Source: Opitutia bacterium (GTDB lineage: Bacteria; Verrucomicrobiota; Verrucomicrobiae; Opitutales; UBA953). From it: 5,834 nt of DNA. The stretch spans positions 1 to 5,834 of the forward strand of contig CANKZO010000149.1 of NCBI GenBank assembly GCA_947488485.1, given 5' to 3'. Under the pieces are notes generated by a model. That model searched no databases. It was not told where the DNA came from and saw only the letters and a program-made list of their open reading frames with translations. This document shows positions 5,401 through 5,834 of the stretch, in pieces. Both the position numbers and the translations under genes were made by a program. The first letter of the stretch is position 1; each line of letters begins with the position of its first letter.

Positions 5401-5834
5401 CTCGTCGCTTATCTGCAGTTCCCGGACGGCTTCCCGGCCACCGCTCCCGGCGTCTGGCGGTTGGAAGGCGCGATCGAAGGCGAGACGTTGAAGGTCCTCG
5501 CCGTCACCGGCGGCAAGACCGGCGGCCAGAAGATGACTTCCTTCAAGGCCAGTCGCTGGAGCGGCAACGACCACCTCTGGTGGACCGGTGGCAAAGTCGG
5601 CGACACGCTTACGCTCGCGCTCCCCGTCTCCGCCAAGGGGACCTATGAAGTGAAGTTCGTCGGCACCAAGGCGCATGATTACGGCAGCTTCGAACTCCGC
5701 CTCGACGGCAAGCTCCTCGGCGTCGAGGGCTACGATTTCTACAACCCCGCCGAAGTCGTCACCACCGGCGAACTCAATGGCGGCCGCCACGAACTCGACG
5801 CCGGCGAACATCGCCTCGAGATCAAGATCCTCGC
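2473..5834 (+). CDS. PVC-type dehydrogenase, HEAT-repeat and haem-binding protein, 3' end outside the window
   Basis: The 1120 codons seen are open to the right edge. Residues 1-15 (MRFLALLFASACVAA) are a signal peptide, so the protein acts outside the cytoplasm. Residues 45-430 match the PVC membrane-bound dehydrogenase type of beta-propeller. Characteristic stretches are LPKGFQVSLVAAEP (46-59), GPDGWLYGNHG, and GPDGALYVSDW followed by WDRSNGRIYRV. Residues 438-840 are alanine- and leucine-rich helical pairs of HEAT type. Residues 850-983 form a cytochrome-c-like domain with the haem motif CGICH (865-869) and a probable Met ligand in MSLMPEGL (958-965). From about 993 a beta-sandwich begins (WWTGGKVGDTL, then YGSFELRLDGKLLG), resembling domains attached to glycan-active proteins. 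The likely role is oxidation of a sugar or alcohol with electrons passed to haem; this is inferred from family, and the substrate is unknown. No Shine-Dalgarno is visible before the ATG; the signal peptide decides the start. Confidence 0.92.
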   Translation, partial: MRFLALLFASACVAAPALPPGPAVRVAPGAYKTGQSPTDAMKTMSLPKGFQVSLVAAEPKVVQPIAMCFDERGRLWVVEGMAYPKKRPDGQGADRILILEDVKKDGSYAKVTVFKEGLNLVSGIEVGHGGVWVGAAPEFLFIPKDADDKAGKPVVLLDGWGFHDTHETLNSFVWGPDGWLYGNHGVFTHSVVGKPGAPEAERKKINAGVWRYHPTRHVFEIFAEGTSNPWGLDYDAHGEFFNTACVIPHLYHILPGARYQRQAGQHFNPFTYDDIKTIADHAHYAGGRVHRPDPLKVPETTDAVGGGHAHSGLAIYNGDNFPAAYRGMLIFGNLHGHRLVSDQVVPEGSGFAGHHGNDFLRSNDATFIPVSQRVGPDGALYVSDWSDVQVCHNNTQEIWDRSNGRIYRVSFGNPASRAGDMTRWTSHELAGATLDDANEYFVRQARKLLAERGPVEGAARQLLVAALREPGPASRRLRALWALQSSGSLDDALLAGALKDDAPAVRGWAVRLIAQQWTAGVPALAALAKTEASPQVRRELASALSYLPLAQRAAIAEPLLARAEDAKDHNIPLLLWYGIEPLVGADAERGLALAAVSRHPQTTDFIYRRLASDAGARAQVLAIAARETDVALRATLVSRVVEGVRQAGSFAAPAGWPTLVAGLRQGASPDLLANLNELDALTGDESSRTFYRGHLADVKAPLPARQRALAVLVASRDRAAAPVIHRVFAEQTTPSFRRALIQALATVGDADSPAVLLGRFGVFSPEQLNDAVAALASNAAGGKALLAAVAAGKADKALLSPLVVRQLKSLGDQDLDGQLAAVVGVVNATKADFAKTKAKYEAMLKPEAVRKGDIAAGRQLFTTSCGICHTFGYIGNQVGPGLAGSNIGKLDYFLENVLNPNGVIGKDYQLNVFKLKGGATMSGIVQFEDAQSFRLVMPGGAKFTVAKGEVEKREILPMSLMPEGLLDALTKEQVINLVAYLQFPDGFPATAPGVWRLEGAIEGETLKVLAVTGGKTGGQKMTSFKASRWSGNDHLWWTGGKVGDTLTLALPVSAKGTYEVKFVGTKAHDYGSFELRLDGKLLGVEGYDFYNPAEVVTTGELNGGRHELDAGEHRLEIKIL

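Noticed and set aside
3403..5811. An 802-codon open frame on the minus strand
   Set aside because: It lies entirely antisense to the dehydrogenase/haem gene, whose translation shows a continuous family match, a signal peptide and a CXXCH motif. The antisense product is low-complexity, rich in E, G, A and R, as expected from the mirror of a high-GC gene with strong third-position bias.

Overview
The window looks like chromosomal DNA from a high-GC member of the Planctomycetota-Verrucomicrobiota group, most likely a Verrucomicrobiota (Opitutales-like) bacterium. The main evidence is a very large secreted protein that joins a PVC-type dehydrogenase propeller, helical repeats and a CXXCH haem domain, an architecture concentrated in that group. 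A DUF6807 ("PmoA-like") protein next to it fits the same picture. The species assignment is inference, since no rRNA or other phylogenetic marker is present.

Layout: (1) 1-657, minus strand: the N-terminal two thirds of an aldo/keto reductase with a complete catalytic tetrad, running off the left edge. (2) 658-1234: a gene-free interval of about 580 bp packed with palindromic repeats. It holds two nearly identical 78-79 bp palindromes that differ only in the central loop. It also holds 7-bp tandem repeats placed in inverted orientation around the first palindrome, and seven short hairpins of the REP type. Every one of these hairpins carries a GGTAGGG heptamer overlapping the foot of the stem by exactly two bases, while the stems fall into five unrelated sequence families. 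(3) 1235-1262: a rho-independent terminator for (4) 1284-2333, minus strand: a complete secreted DUF6807 protein. (5) 2334-2472: a short divergent intergenic region. (6) 2473-5834, plus strand: the first 1120 codons of the PVC dehydrogenase / haem-binding protein, running off the right edge.

Working together: the DUF6807 protein and the dehydrogenase/haem protein are transcribed divergently from a shared 139-bp region, and both appear to be exported. Related proteins are commonly found in carbohydrate-utilisation loci of PVC bacteria, so a role in periplasmic sugar or glycan oxidation is plausible but unproven. The aldo/keto reductase could be a cytoplasmic partner, but it lies beyond a terminator and a repeat field and is probably a separate transcription unit.

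The most unusual part is the repeat field. The second long palindrome sits at the exact centre of a larger 176-bp inverted structure whose outer arms are a perfect 27-bp REP-type hairpin pair. The two convergent hairpin doublets resemble REPINs. No transposase is encoded in the window, so any mobilising enzyme would have to be elsewhere in the genome.
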